Made by a program: the position numbers and the translations under genes
Notes under the pieces: generated by a model
Database searches by the model: none
Told to the model about the DNA's origin: nothing
Seen by the model: the letters and a program-made list of their open reading frames with translations, nothing else
Origin: Brachyhypopomus gauderio
Lineage: Eukaryota > Chordata > Actinopteri > Gymnotiformes > Hypopomidae
DNA length: 64,000 nucleotides
Assembly (NCBI RefSeq): GCF_052324685.1
Contig: NC_135211.1
Span: 12,588,913 to 12,652,912 of the forward strand
Direction of reading: 5' to 3'
Part shown: positions 24,901 to 58,982 of the stretch, in pieces
Numbering within the stretch: the stretch's first letter is position 1
Layout: every line of letters starts with the position of its first letter

Positions 24901-26017
24901 AGACTGTCAGTAATGCACATGTGAGCTATTGTTCTGTGATTTTAATTTTTTTTTTTTAAATAAATGCTGATTTCTGGGTTTTCTAAACTAGACAATATTT
25001 TTACCATTTTACCTCTCAAATGTATTTAGGTTGCGAAGGAAATGTGGTCAATTTTCCTAAATGTTGATATCCTTGGGTTGACCTTCCAAAAATGAAGGGA
25101 AAACACCAGAGGACAGCTCTGAGTCAAGGTGGCTGGAGCCTTGAGCAGGAACATGCAGTTGGTTCCTCTGTTAGAGCAGGAATAGCAGTTCCCATGAAGA
25201 AGGGACTTGATAGTATTGTAACAGCTAAAAAAAAAAACAAGTCTTTGTTTTTGTGTTCTCCCTCTAAATTTAGCTGTACCCTCGCCGACACTGCTACGGT
25301 AAACATGCTAATTATTTCATTTTATTATACACTTTAATTGTTTCAAGCTTGTCTTGGTGCCTTTTTCTCCACACCTGCTAAATCCTCCAACTTTCTCCAA
25401 TAGGTCGAGACCCAAAGTGCGGTAGAAGTGGCCTGTTCTGACCGGTAAGACTATTCCTTTCTCGGCATATGAATATTTATTAATGTCTTCATTCCAATAA
25501 CCTGTCTTTTTTTCTGTGGTTTAGTTCGGTTGGAACCACAGATTTCTCCTCACAAGTGTTCCCCATGAAATCGGAGCCGAGTGAGGTCGAATCTCTCAGC
25601 ATTGTTAAAGTGTGGAGCGAAGGCCCCGTGGTTCAGCCGACCCTCCAAGACCCGGAGGACGAGCCGGCGACGGAGACCGGGAGTGCGGAGCCTGTGGCTG
25701 AGGGCAGCCGCGAGGACACCGTCTCGCCTGTCCCGTGTGTGGAGGAAGAGGCGGAGGCGGCTCCGAGTCCCTCCTGCCCCCCCAAGGAGGACGAAGGGCG
25801 AGTCACGGCCGACGACTTCCTGAATAAAACGGACATAACGGAGCGTGTGAGCGTGGACTCGCCACTTGAGCCTCTCACGCCCTCCAAGGACTTGGAGCGA
25901 GACGCGGCGGAGGACGCACTGGAGACGAAGGAAGACGACTCGCCGGACCACAAAATGGACGCCGGCGAGGAGCTTTGTGCGACCGATAACCCTCTAGAAC
26001 CTTCCGTATCAGAGTAG
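13075..26017 (+). CDS. znf280d: znf280d: C2H2 zinc-finger protein 280D, complete, 17-18 coding exons
   Basis: Exons (plus strand): 13075-13228, 13441-13694, 14773-14875, 17881-18129, 18263-18337, 18437-18519, 18639-18883, 20849-21006, 21321-21421, 21531-21677, 22393-22527, 23103-23305, 23418-23555, 23709-23771, 23952-24070, 24167-24188, an uncertain exon ending at 25444, and 25525-26017 with stop TAG. Phases agree at every junction except around the uncertain exon; the product is about 914-922 aa. The N-terminus ([16 protein letters not shown], then an acidic run and EPIFVGEI) is the diagnostic ZNF280/suppressor-of-Hairy-wing-homologue start, and the tail carries the family LEPLTPSK motif. 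The centre is a block of C2H2 fingers. The protein is expected to be a nuclear DNA-binding or chromatin factor; its biochemical role is poorly defined in the family. Family D is chosen over C because tcf12 is the divergent neighbour. The start ATG follows the acceptor at 13066 by eight bases. The donor at 13229 (gtatgg) is weak but keeps frame. Confidence 0.93.
15001..16876 (+). mobile_element. Degenerate Tc1/mariner-type transposon in znf280d intron 3, interrupted by a minisatellite
   Basis: The left part (about 15001-15560) carries a Tc1-type end (CAGTACTGCCAAAAGTGCTC) and a 5' region with the familiar fish Tc1 transposase wording (for example ctaaatattccgtagt, agtggtattataacatagtgg). The right part (about 16390-16860) resumes the transposase: [20 protein letters not shown], then remnants of the PxLNPxEHxW catalytic region (about 16600-16630) and cctaaaccttgtgg to the end of the gene. 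It closes with an inverted-repeat-like end near 16855-16876. The frame is broken throughout and a middle segment is missing, replaced by the 37-bp repeat array. It lies in the intron between exons 14773-14875 and 17881-18129. It is not capable of transposition on its own. Family assignment rests on recognition, not alignment. Confidence 0.85.
15570..16409 (+). repeat. 37-bp minisatellite, about 23 copies, derived from Tc1 transposase sequence
   Basis: The unit reads approximately TTTAGTTTGGTGGAGGGGGG followed by ATTATGGTG and an eight-base variable end. Copies fall in two classes: end CAGGATTG (A) or TGGGGTTG/TGGGGTCG (B). Read in order the classes are B, six A, three B, three A, then alternating B and A, ending B, B. 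The last copy runs straight into intact transposase sequence (tttttcaggagttgggc), so class B is the ancestral form. Two early copies carry an extra AGG-type insertion (39 bp). The copies are nearly identical, which points to recent or ongoing expansion. Confidence 0.95.
20185..20234. repeat. 13-bp tandem repeat (CTCTGCTCCTGCA)
   Basis: About three and a half head-to-tail copies of a 13-base unit ctctgctcctgca within a znf280d intron, with nearby degenerate copies. No function seen. Confidence 0.8.
21221..21291. repeat. (GT)n microsatellite close to a znf280d acceptor
   Basis: An uninterrupted GT run of about 71 bases ends 29 bases before the acceptor AG at 21319-21320. The tcttttgtcttccag tract between them is a normal acceptor. 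A shorter GT run at 18130-18159 forms the donor end of the exon ending at 18129. Confidence 0.95.
21953..21985. repeat. 33-base poly-G run in a znf280d intron
   Basis: An uninterrupted G homopolymer of 33 bases. Such runs form G-quadruplexes readily and are prone to sequencing error, so the exact length should not be trusted. Similar shorter runs occur at 580-603 (C), 12125-12140, 19263-19284, 51036-51049 and 54285-54304. Confidence 0.9.
24167..24188 (+). other. znf280d: znf280d 22-nt micro-exon
   Basis: A strong acceptor (ctttccacccgcag) at 24166 and donor (gtaagc) at 24189 enclose 22 bases read as D-SEASMD plus two bases. If the downstream intron were retained the frame would stop at once (AGG TAA), so this boundary also provides an alternative C-terminus. 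It enters in phase 1 and leaves in phase 2. Confidence 0.65.
25404..25444 (+). other. znf280d: znf280d penultimate exon with ambiguous 3' splice site
   Basis: A polypyrimidine-rich acceptor (ctttctccaatag) ends at 25403 and a good donor (gtaaga) starts at 25445. The frame that joins the last exon reads [13 protein letters not shown], but entering at 25404 from the preceding exon (phase 2) shifts into a frame with TAG at 25431-25433. Two solutions keep frame: use of the next AG (exon 25418-25444, giving 922 aa), or skipping this exon so that 24188 joins 25525 (914 aa). An unseen exon between 24189 and 25403 is a third possibility. Confidence 0.5.
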
Positions 26018-27660
26018 ACTCGAACCAGGACCCTCCCGGGAGCCCTGGCTTCACTGTTACACAACCCCCCTTATTTTTAAAACAACGAAAACAAAACAAG
26101 GTGCATTAAACAAGCTGACTGTTGTTACTTAATGCAAGACTTAAGTGATCGAGACCGTTCGCCCATCCGAACTTTTATTTCCCCCTGGGTCAGTGTCGAG
26201 ATGTAATCATCTGGTTGTGATCAAATATAAGCTTGACTGTGTTACTGTATTTTCAATACAAAGTATTGCCTTCCCTCAAGAATGATCTGTTTCTGGAGTA
26301 AACAGAAAGACTGAGAAACCTTTGGAGTCATCTAATGTAAACCTTTTTGCTTGCCCTATTATCCCAGTCATGTTTTGGACATTTTAGTATCGTTAATATA
26401 GGAAAGTTGGCACAAAATAAACGTAAAGCTAGCGTTTTAGATGAGAATGTGGCCGATTGAGTGTATAGTATATTGCATTGTACATTGTACTTGACCGATA
26501 AAGAACTCCTCTCAAAAAGGACCCTCTTTGCTTTACTGTTGTTTTCAATTTAAGATATTATTTTGTACGCTTATTTCGAGTAGGAACCTTTTTCAAAATG
26601 TAGATTCTTTCAATGGTTTCTTATCATAGCCATTCTCACTCTCGTGTGAACCGGTTAAATGGATTTTAGAGGTAAGGCTCCATATATAATGTCAAATAAA
26701 CTTGACCATCTTCATTTTACACGACTTAACGCGTTTGGTGGTGGTGTTAACTCGCATCCATCTGTCACGTTTTGGGGAATAAGGCTGATCAGATGCACTC
26801 AGTTCAAGTGAATTTGTACAGGATACGATGTTGATTTGAAAACGAAACCTACATATGAACATCTAAACGTTAATTACATTAGCATAAGCAGTCACAGCTG
26901 CAGTCTTCAATGTTATGAAATTCCTGATTGCAGCTTTAAATGCTGACCACGAACATCACTACTCGAAAATAATTAGGGAGAACGAATTTGAAGTGATTTA
27001 GTTCCTGTGTTCTTGTTAATGTTCATTTCTGTTTCCACTTTTGCGTTCAACACATTTATCAACTAAGCTGAAAGCGATTCTGACAAGGATGCGTGAAAAC
27101 GCTGTCCGGGCGCAACATCAGTTTCATTATGCGGAATAATTTATAACAAATGTATTCTTGTTTTAAACGTTTCCAAACGTTTTTTGCTAGTTCTGCGTAG
27201 TTTTGCTAGTTTTTTACTTAAACTTCCTCCAACGTTCATAAAGACGGTTGTGTGTGGGTTTTAATACGTGCGCCATCTTGTGCAATGTTTGGAAAGCGCA
27301 TTCTGTGCCTACAAACCGGTACGGGTTAAAGCATAGACTATGTATAGACAGTCTATGCATAGTTCAAAGCCATGTGGGGCAGTTTGTCGGTGCTTAAAGT
27401 GGTTTTAAAAAGCAACAATATATAAAAGCAAATCACCATTACTGTTTCTTGACTTGCTCGATATCATAGCTAGTTTAACTTATTTGGGAAATATCTATGT
27501 TCCCGGTCCCTTCCGCTGGTACTTCTGGAAATTTAGGAAGGGAACTGCAGATGGCGTTTGATTTTTTTTATCATGACCCATGTAGTCATGTGTAGTCATC
27601 AATATGAAAATTATGGCAACGCCACTGTGGTGATTTTCCCATCATATTCAGTAGGCGCAC
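26018..27660 (+). other. znf280d 3' UTR and intergenic spacer
   Basis: The znf280d stop is followed by candidate poly(A) signals AATAAA at 26416-26421 and 26695-26700, so the 3' UTR is probably 0.4-0.7 kb. The remainder to about 27660 is AT-rich spacer with no recognisable exon. A perfect 9-base inverted repeat (GCATAGACT / AGTCTATGC, 10-base loop) lies at 27331-27358. Confidence 0.6.
26695..26700 (+). terminator. znf280d: Candidate poly(A) signal of znf280d
   Basis: AATAAA, about 680 bases after the stop codon. An earlier AATAAA is at 26416-26421. Which is used cannot be told from the sequence. Confidence 0.5.
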
Positions 27661-27803
27661 GTTACAGGAAGTGACGTATTTGGGAAGATGGCGGCGCGCA
27701 CATAGTCAAGATGCCTGATGTACGCTGATGTGTTTTCTATATACATACAGCGTTCGCATATGTTACTAGCTGCAATGTAAAAGTCGAACGACAACAACTT
27801 TTA
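27661..27803 (+). promoter_or_regulatory. mtfmt: mtfmt promoter/5' UTR: ETS-CRE composite site, YY1 site, three short uORFs
   Basis: AGGAAGTGACGTA at 27666-27678 combines an ETS core (GGAAGTG) with a CRE-like half (TGACGTA). AAGATGGCGG at 27685-27694 is a canonical YY1 element of the type that sits just downstream of start sites in TATA-less housekeeping and mitochondrial-protein genes. Transcription probably starts near 27670. Downstream ATGs open short frames at 27688-27705 (5 codons), 27711-27728 (5 codons) and 27728-27769 (13 codons), all ending before the main ATG. The last two overlap as TGATG. Site identities are seen; use is inferred. Confidence 0.6.
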
Positions 27804-30800
27804 ATGATGTGGCATTTATTTAATTTGAATGCCGTTGACCGTGGTCATTCGTTGTTACGAGGACTTTGTCGGAATTGCATCAAAGACAAGTTGGTGGCAT
27901 GTTGTGGTCAAAGTCATGCCCATCGAAATAAAGGCTCAGATATGTGTTGGCACGTTTGTAGATCGTTAGTTATACAGACACGCTGCTTCTCCAAACCACC
28001 CTGGAGAATCTTGTTCTTTGGCACTGACGATTTTGCTGTGGAGTCACTGAAACGGCTCTATACATCTCGGTAAGCAAGTGTGCTGTTGTATGTAATGAGC
28101 TTTAAAGAAATATTTGAGTTGATCAAGGATGACAAGAGCATTTACAAAGAGATTGTGTTTGATAGTTCCTGAGTTTGAGCAGCAGCAGGGAAAGAATTGT
28201 CACCCACGCTGGCAAACCACGAAGAGATGTGAAGGCTAGAAGGAGAATGTTCTACTTATCTGGGAGACAACAGGAAGCCAGTGCAGCTGCTGAGTCCAGA
28301 TGTGTGCAGTATATTTGGTAGAAGTAAAGACTTTAATTGCTGAGTTGGCTGTACTGAAGACAGTTGATCAAATTGGTAGGGAGACTGTTTAAAAAAGAGA
28401 GTTACAGTAATCAGTACTGGTCAAAAAGAAAATGAAGCCATGGGAGGAAGACATTCAGTTTTGGTGAGTGACTTGATATGGGACTCAGAAGGAGAGTCAA
28501 AGACAACCAAGATTTTAATAACTTGAGCTTCGGTGTCAACAGTGAGGTCTGAGAAATGGGAAAGCAGCAATATAGTCCACCCAGTAAAACTTGTTTCATC
28601 AGCACTGACTTTGAAGAATTTATTGTGCAATCAGTATTTGAGGTTTATGATAAATGAACTCAGTGCCTGGGGAGAAGAAGGGAAGCAATACTAATGTAAA
28701 TCTGAATATCATCAGTGTAACAAAGAAATTGATGGAGTAATATATAAATGGGTAAAAGTGAAAGTGAACCCCTGGGTACACCTTAAACAGCAGGGGCAGT
28801 GAATGGTTTGTGTGTACCTATTGTTGTCTGTTAGTACAATATGACTTGTGTATATTTTTTCACTTTCTAGAGAAGACAGAGGTGATGCAGTAGTGGAGTC
28901 ACTTGAGGTTGTCACGATGTCCAATAGTGTTCCTGTTCGAAAGTTTGCTGACCAGCACAAACTTCGGGCCCACGACTGGCCAAAAGTGGACTTCAGTCGG
29001 CAGTTTGATGTAGGTGTGGTGGTTTCATTTGGCTGCCTGCTTCAAGAGAGTGTTATCAACAAATTTCCACAGTAAGCACTCGTTAAATTCAACAAGTGGT
29101 CCCAAGGCCTCAAATCTCACAAAGTATGTTACCTTAAAGGATAATGCATAAAGGATAAAGCTGTTGTAATGGCTAAATAAGAGATTATGTCAGCTCTTGG
29201 TTTGAATGTTGTTTTTGATTTGTTGCCCTGCACTTAACCTGCCCTTCAGTAGGTAAGCCATGCAGCATCAAGTTGGCATGGTGATGTGACTAGGTAAAAA
29301 CTTGTCCAGATTGTCATGTAGAAAATTCAGACTTTGTTCAAGCTAAACTTAAGTTAGTTCTGTACTACTTTGTGAGACGTGGCACTGGGAATATTTCATA
29401 ATGCAAGATTTCTTACAAAGCCGGATAACTGTGCTGTGTCATCCACAAACCTGTCAGATCTGGAACATGGACTCTGGGTTTTACTCTGTACAGTTATCCA
29501 AGTAGCTATAAGCATGTTTTGTGAAATGCTCCCCTGGTTTGGTCCTTGTGTGTTTTGTTTTGACACAGCGTACACAAATGAGTCAGTTGATGTTGATCAC
29601 CTTTTTTGTTGTTTCAGTGGAATCCTCAACGTACATCCTAGTCTGTTGCCACGGTGGCGAGGTCCCGCCCCTGTCTTTCACACCATCCTGCATGGTGACA
29701 AACTCACCGGAGTTACCATCATGCAGATTAGGCCATCAAGGTAGATGCAACACTGCTGATATTGTGGATAGTTACCCCCAAAAGATTAAACAATTTTCAC
29801 ACTTGTGTAGGGTACACAGCATTGTTTTTCTCTGCTTCATAATAATTTTTTTTTTCATTTTATTGTTTGTTCTGTTTTTATTTATGTACTTTCTTTGTTA
29901 CAGATTTGATGTAGGTCCAGTACTCTGTCAAGAGCTTTTCCAAGTTCCTGAAAATTGCTCTGCTGATAAACTGGGAGCTTCTTTGTCTGTTCTGGGAGCT
30001 GAGCTGGTAAACGCTGCTGTTCTATAGGTTGCTCCTGAATACACAGGAATGATACTTGATCTCTTGTTTTGTTCAACTTTCAATAAGTTATGTACGCCTT
30101 GAAAACAAATTGTTGATTTGAATTGGTGAGAAAAAAAGATCCCTTTTTTGAAAAAGAAAAACCCTTTGCTACCTTCCACAGCTAATAGACACACTGAAAA
30201 ATCTACCTGAGAGAATAGCAAACCGAAAGGAACAGGCCAAAGAAGGTGCAACATTTGGTGAGATCCCCATCTTTCATAAAGTCATTTAGGTTTGTTTTTA
30301 TGTATTCTGCAATTATCTACACATGTAATCCCTCATATTAAAATATTTAATGGTTCTTCACCAGCTCCCAAAATTAGCAGTTCCAGGAGTTGGTTGGTTT
30401 GGGAAGAACAGACTTGTGACCAGATCGGTCGGCTGTTTCTTGCTATAGGATTCCGGGTAAGACTTTTACAGAGGTCAAATACTTAAACTGTGTAGTGGAT
30501 TTGATTCTTTTTTTTCAACAATGTGTGTTCATTTCTTCATGATCAGTTTCCTCTGAGAACCATTTGGATGGACAGGACAGTGAAACTTCTAGACTTTGTT
30601 GGTAAATGCAACATGCCATTGACGGGTAAGGTGTATTTTTATTATATATCATGAAGTGTTTCCTCAGCTGTTTTCTGAGCATTGTTACCTGCCCTACATG
30701 TCCTGTGCCATGCAGCTTGTGTATGAGAGCTCATAACATGCATGTTGCAGTGTGTTCTGATTACACAATGGTGAATTAAAACAATGACCCTAGCCTATTC

Positions 30801-31366
30801 TGAACATGCACTAACATTTTCGGAGTTGTGGAGCTACGTATTTACGTTTTTGCATTACCGTTACACTTTCCCCAAATAAAATGTTGATAGTTGATACTCA
30901 TTAAGGGAAATGCAATTGCCAGAAATATATTTGCCTTAGCTCAGTGCTCTAAGTGAGATTATTTTGTATTGTCTTGTTTTTTTTTCCAGAAAACCAGTAT
31001 GCTACTGCCCCAGGGTCCATCCATTATGATAAGGAATCCAACACATTGCTAGTCTGTTGCAAGGTAATGTGCACTTGCCATGATATTTACACATCTGGCG
31101 TCATTAAATATCATAGTACTGTGTACATTTTGAAAGATATTTTTTGTGTGATCTGCTCCCCTCCCCAGGATGGTTGGGTTGGATTCAAAACCATCAAGTT
31201 AAAGAAAAGATTGTCAGCTGCTGATTTCTTTAATGGATATCTCCACCAGAGTCTCCAGAAGAACTCGCCTTTCCCAAACAGCTGCCGGTTTCAGAGCTAC
31301 AGACCCCAACATTTTGCCAAAGGACAGAATACTAAACCACTGCTGCTGAATATGACAATCCATTAA
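27804..31366 (+). CDS. mtfmt: mtfmt: mitochondrial methionyl-tRNA formyltransferase, complete, nine exons
   Basis: Exons 27804-28069, 28871-29071, 29618-29740, 29904-30006, 30182-30257, 30365-30456, 30547-30625, 30990-31063 and 31169-31366 join in frame to 403 aa, close to the 389 of the human enzyme. The enzyme transfers a formyl group from 10-formyltetrahydrofolate to Met-tRNA(Met) to make the initiator for mitochondrial translation. After a basic, Cys-rich leader that is probably the mitochondrial targeting sequence, the catalytic domain starts at [18 protein letters not shown] (about 67-84). The [16 protein letters not shown] motif gives catalytic Asn160 and His162 and the folate loop. 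RFDVGPVL supplies the matching Asp199. The C-terminal OB-like tRNA-binding domain follows ([28 protein letters not shown]). Two ATGs are adjacent (27804, 27807); the second has the better Kozak context (A at -3). A minus-strand LINE fragment lies in intron 1. Confidence 0.95.
28140..28815 (-). mobile_element. Degenerate L2-type non-LTR retrotransposon reverse-transcriptase fragment in mtfmt intron 1
   Basis: Read on the minus strand, the segment shows decayed reverse-transcriptase motifs in the right order. Near 28770-28785 aggtgtacccaggggttc gives GVPRG, a relative of the GVPQGSVLGP motif. Near 28700 gttacactgatgatatt gives YTDD, a variant of the catalytic YADD. Further along, 28421-28630 encodes [20 protein letters not shown], typical of fish L2-like elements (NLGVxFDxxLSFxxHIKSxTK). 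Frames are broken and no ends were identified. It is antisense to mtfmt. Confidence 0.7.
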
Positions 31367-31790
31367 ACAGCTGTGACTACAACTGAGAAGCTGTTCATTG
31401 ATGTATATGTTTTAACAGTACTTCAGTGTTTAAGACAGATGTATTTGCTGTATATTATTGTACAGTACTGACTCACTGTTGTAAAATGACAGCGTGGTAT
31501 GTATATATCAGTGTAATTAATGTAATGACATTTCCTTTTGAATGTATGATTTTATGCTTATTGAACAGTAATATGCTGAAACTGGGTCAGAGGTTTTCTT
31601 CAGTGTACACCTTCCCTTTGTTTTGGCTAATTGCTCTACAGTACTGATGTGTAAACTTGCACTTTGGTAACTGCAAACTGGGTTTTTGTGGTTCTGCAAG
31701 ATCATGTTTACAAACTTTGCTCCCCTCGATGAAAAGACGCACAAAAAATTATAAACAATGAGGATGACCTCTAGTGGAAATTTTTCCTTG
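31367..31790 (+). other. mtfmt 3' UTR and short spacer
   Basis: About 420 bases of AT-rich sequence between the mtfmt stop and the next promoter. No perfect AATAAA was noticed here; a variant signal is probably used. The spacing to the ppip5k1 promoter is very short. Confidence 0.5.
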
Positions 31791-31793
31791 AGC

Positions 31794-31935
31794 TATAAAT
31801 CCCGCCTTCGTCCGACGGCGTTCTTCGATTGGTCAAGAGTTTGTTTATTCCTACATCGTCGTCAAGTTCGGTTTCACACGCAACCTGTCAAATTTAAAGG
31901 CTGATCTGAGAGCGTCGGGAAAACCTCTTCAAGTA
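31794..31935 (+). promoter_or_regulatory. ppip5k1: Putative ppip5k1 promoter and untranslated first exon
   Basis: TATAAAT at 31794-31800 and an inverted CCAAT box (ATTGG, 31828-31832) precede a CpG-bearing stretch that ends in a near-consensus splice donor (AAGTA followed by gtaagt at 31936). The first coding exon has a clear acceptor (ttgtttacag, ending at 33195), so a separate upstream exon is required. The two elements cannot both be at canonical distance from one start site, so the exact transcription start is open. Confidence 0.45.
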
Positions 31936-33195
31936 GTAAGTAACAAGCATCCGTTATCGTACATTAAACACATAGCGATGCGCTTGCGGTTGCATACGAC
32001 GCGTCTAGTGGATTTTTAAAGAACGTGTGCCCGTTTGTTTCTGTTGTCACTGATTCCAATAGCTGTTTGTAGTCTTGTTTTCATCAAGCTAACGAGGATT
32101 AGCCAAGCAGCTAGCTAGCTAACCCAGTTAGCCACCGCAGCAGCGAGCTGCCCACAACTACATGTACCGTGATTAGTGCTGCAGCTGGTCAAATACACGT
32201 TCATGTTCTTAATACACTGCTGCACAGGTGGGAGCTGATTGCGGGTTATAACACTCTAGGCCTGCAGGTGAAGGATAATCTTGATTAATGTTGAACCAGC
32301 TCAACTCCAAATGTGTCAAAATCCAAAACAGATTAAACATTAAATTGGGTTTAGAATAGATGGGATATTTATTTAGCTTGAGAATATGCAGTAAAAACGT
32401 ATTTAAATGGTTATATTTGATCAGGGTTGTTTTACTTTTCATTCATTTCGGCACACTGAGTATGATGGTTGTTTAGCTGATCAAACAAATCACACTTGTT
32501 TCTTTTGAGCTTAAATTGATCATCTTTGTAAAGGTTTTTTGTTGAGAAAATGACAGCAGCAAGGTATGAATCTGGGCCTTTTAGCCTTGCGATACTCGTA
32601 CCAGTAGGTATATTGAATATCTTGAGTAGGTACTATATCTGGGCTGTACAGGACTTTTAAATCTCCATGGAAATTAATTTAGAAATAACCATGATGATTA
32701 AACATCTGTCAAAGAACACAAGGTTTGTGATGGAACCTGGTGCTGTACCCAGTTTCAGTTTTGAACTTGCTATGAATTATTTTATTAATTCCTATAGTAT
32801 TATTCATGTTTTATATTTAGTATATTTATCATCTTGGTATTATAGACACTTGTGTCTATACACACATGTGTTTTATGTGAACCAGTGGTGTGAATCTTGC
32901 AGTTTCTGTGGTTCTGTGGTTGGCACTGTGTTTTAAAAGAGGATCCTCCTGTTCACAATTGCTATTGCAGTGGGTTGATTGTGCTGAGGTCAGGACAGAA
33001 CTATGACATGGCTGTAGTGTTGGGATTACAATGGCCACTTGAAATACACTCCATTTCAGAGAGCTAGACCACATGCCACTCCGTCTCTGCTGAACCATGC
33101 AAAATGTCTTTGCAGTATCTGTTACTCTGTCATTATATTTAGTTACCAATCGGCTCACGGCCTGTTTTTGTTTGCTTATGTGTGCTTGTTTACAG
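31936..33195 (+). other. ppip5k1: ppip5k1 intron 1
   Basis: No coding exon recognised. It contains a short GCTAGCTAGCTAAC stretch near 32110-32132, like the one upstream of znf280d, and otherwise unique AT-rich sequence. Confidence 0.45.
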
Positions 33196-33527
33196 GTAAA
33201 AAATTGTTGCCGGTCTCTGTAAAATGAGGTCACTCCTGCAGTCGGATACCCTGGAATGACTCATTCTGAATCTTGGGTGAAGAACACGACGACGGAGGAT
33301 TCCAGAACAACACCTCCGTTCTACATTCCCCACACCCACACACTGCACCACGCAGCACTCAGTCCTGGGCTCCTGTAACTCTCCCCCACCCCCCACCCCC
33401 CCCAACAGCACCGTCAAACCCCGCCCCCACATCCCAGCCCCCACCCCACAGCGGAGGCGGCGGCCCACGCTGAGCGTTGGCGGGCGATGGCGGGGCGGGT
33501 CCCGCGGGCTTGCCGCCGTGGACTGTG

Positions 33528-33530
<3 letters not shown>
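33196..33530 (+). promoter_or_regulatory. ppip5k1: ppip5k1 5' UTR part of exon 2 with upstream ORFs
   Basis: The exon begins after the acceptor at 33195 and holds about 330 untranslated bases. Upstream ATGs open short frames at 33224-33259 and from 33255. A strong-context ATG at 33487-33489 (G at -3 and +4) opens a 13-codon frame that stops at 33526-33528. That stop TGA overlaps the main start in TGATG. Translation of ppip5k1 may therefore depend on leaky scanning or reinitiation. Confidence 0.55.
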
Positions 33531-57347
<23,817 letters not shown>

Positions 57348-58949
57348 GCGAGCCTCCAGGGGGGCGTGAACTCCATCCCGGCGCCGCCCGCCGTGCCGGT
57401 CCGGCGCTCTCGCTACGGCGCCTCCCCTCCCGCCCGTGCAGGGCCTTAAACACCGGCGCCGAGCCAAGCGCTCGATCCCCGGCGACACGTAAAGCCGTCC
57501 CACCAAAAGTCACGGAGACGTAAGCTGTCTCTGTCCGTAGCCTTGTCGTTCATCCTGCATGTGATTTCTCACGGCTCTGGTGTTGCTCCCGGATGTATTA
57601 GAAAGGCAGGCGTTCCGGTCCGTCCGCTGCGGCTGTGCGAATGCCGTGCTCACCGCCCGCAGACACTCGGCCTGTCTGCATTACGCTACCGTTAACACAC
57701 GTGCAATAGCAAAATGGCCAGTGATCATGTGATCAGCGCTGTACGATGCACTGCGAATACATGCTGTTTGCTTTCTTTTGTTTGTTTGTTATTTAACTAG
57801 CTGGTATTTCCAACCGCAAAGCAACACCTTTCTCATTTATTGGCTTTCTCTGGCACATAAAGAGATTCTTCTTTTTTTTTTTCTTTGCATTTGAAAAGCA
57901 TTTTCAGATCCCACGCATGGCTCACGTAAGAGTTTTTGCTGAGCGTGACGGTTGCCACTTAATTTCATTTTGCGCTCTGCTTCCGTAACGAGTGCACTGG
58001 CCTTCTGGCACAGTGGAAGACTGAACACGTCCCCTCAACATTTACACCATATATTTATTTTCTACTGTTTGTTTTCTTCCCCCAAAATCTTCCACTACCA
58101 CCATCATAACTTATTAAATCATAGATATTTACAAAGCATATTTTTAATATAGAGAATTAATACATTGTCTCATCTTTTAACAATTTTATATTTTTGTAAA
58201 ACCTAGTACTAGAACAGTTTGAAATGACGAATAGGCATTTTATTTTGTCATGCTTTTTAATGAGAAACACACATTTTGTACTTGAGCTAACATCGCTTGG
58301 CTAGTTCACCTCGGACATGCACACAGGGAGTTCCACTATGAAGTGAGATTATCTTGTTTTCTCTCTGGCTGTGGTTTTGATGCATGGTAAAGCAACTACA
58401 GGAAAGATGTAATCTTAATCAGTAAGGTGTGCTGTTGCCCAAACGTTTACACTGTCAAATGATGTTGTCTGTTGGTCCGAGCAGATGACTAATCTACATT
58501 TAAAGGAACAACGGATTATTTGCAGCTCCCTGAAGTCTAGATGATGGACGTTTTTAGGACGTGGGGAAACCGCACAAAGTCAGGTGGCCTCGTCCTGCTG
58601 ATCCAGGACCAGCGTCTAAGCCTGCGGTGACATTTGACCCCCGTGCATGCACAAATGCGCAAATGAAGAAACGGACAGATGAACTGTGCGTCGCTGCAAC
58701 TTCTCTGCAAAGGCAATTTCATCCGAACATGGAAACGGCCAGGAAGCTAGTAGAGATGATGTGTGCACATGTCGCTTTGTACTAAATGTTTAATTGATCT
58801 GATAATCACTCAAACACTGAAGCTCCTGGTTCCTTTTTACATTTCAGTCGTGTAGTCCCGTGGGTGTTCTGTATGCAGTCTGTGCAGTGGTGCAGCTCAG
58901 TGGGACATTTTTTTTAGTGTTCTGATAGAACTGGCTTGTCTACAATAAA
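57348..58949 (+). other. ppip5k1: ppip5k1 3' UTR
   Basis: About 1.6 kb from the stop codon to a good poly(A) signal. GC-rich at first, then AT-rich. No conserved coding sequence. Extent is inferred from the signal. Confidence 0.6.
58944..58949 (+). terminator. ppip5k1: Probable ppip5k1 poly(A) signal
   Basis: AATAAA within tctacaataaaaaaaagac, following a GT/T-rich stretch. It is the best signal downstream of the stop codon. Minus-strand AATAAA motifs lie only 33-48 bases further right. Confidence 0.55.
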
Positions 58950-58982
58950 AAAAAGACAACATAATTCAAAGTTGTAAAAGAT

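Noticed and set aside
29521..30027. 168-codon frame spanning an mtfmt intron
   Set aside because: It is in the wrong frame across exon 29618-29740 and reads through intron; the spliced frame matches the enzyme.
58537..58785. Small open frames in the ppip5k1 3' UTR
   Set aside because: Short, no similarity, no initiation context.
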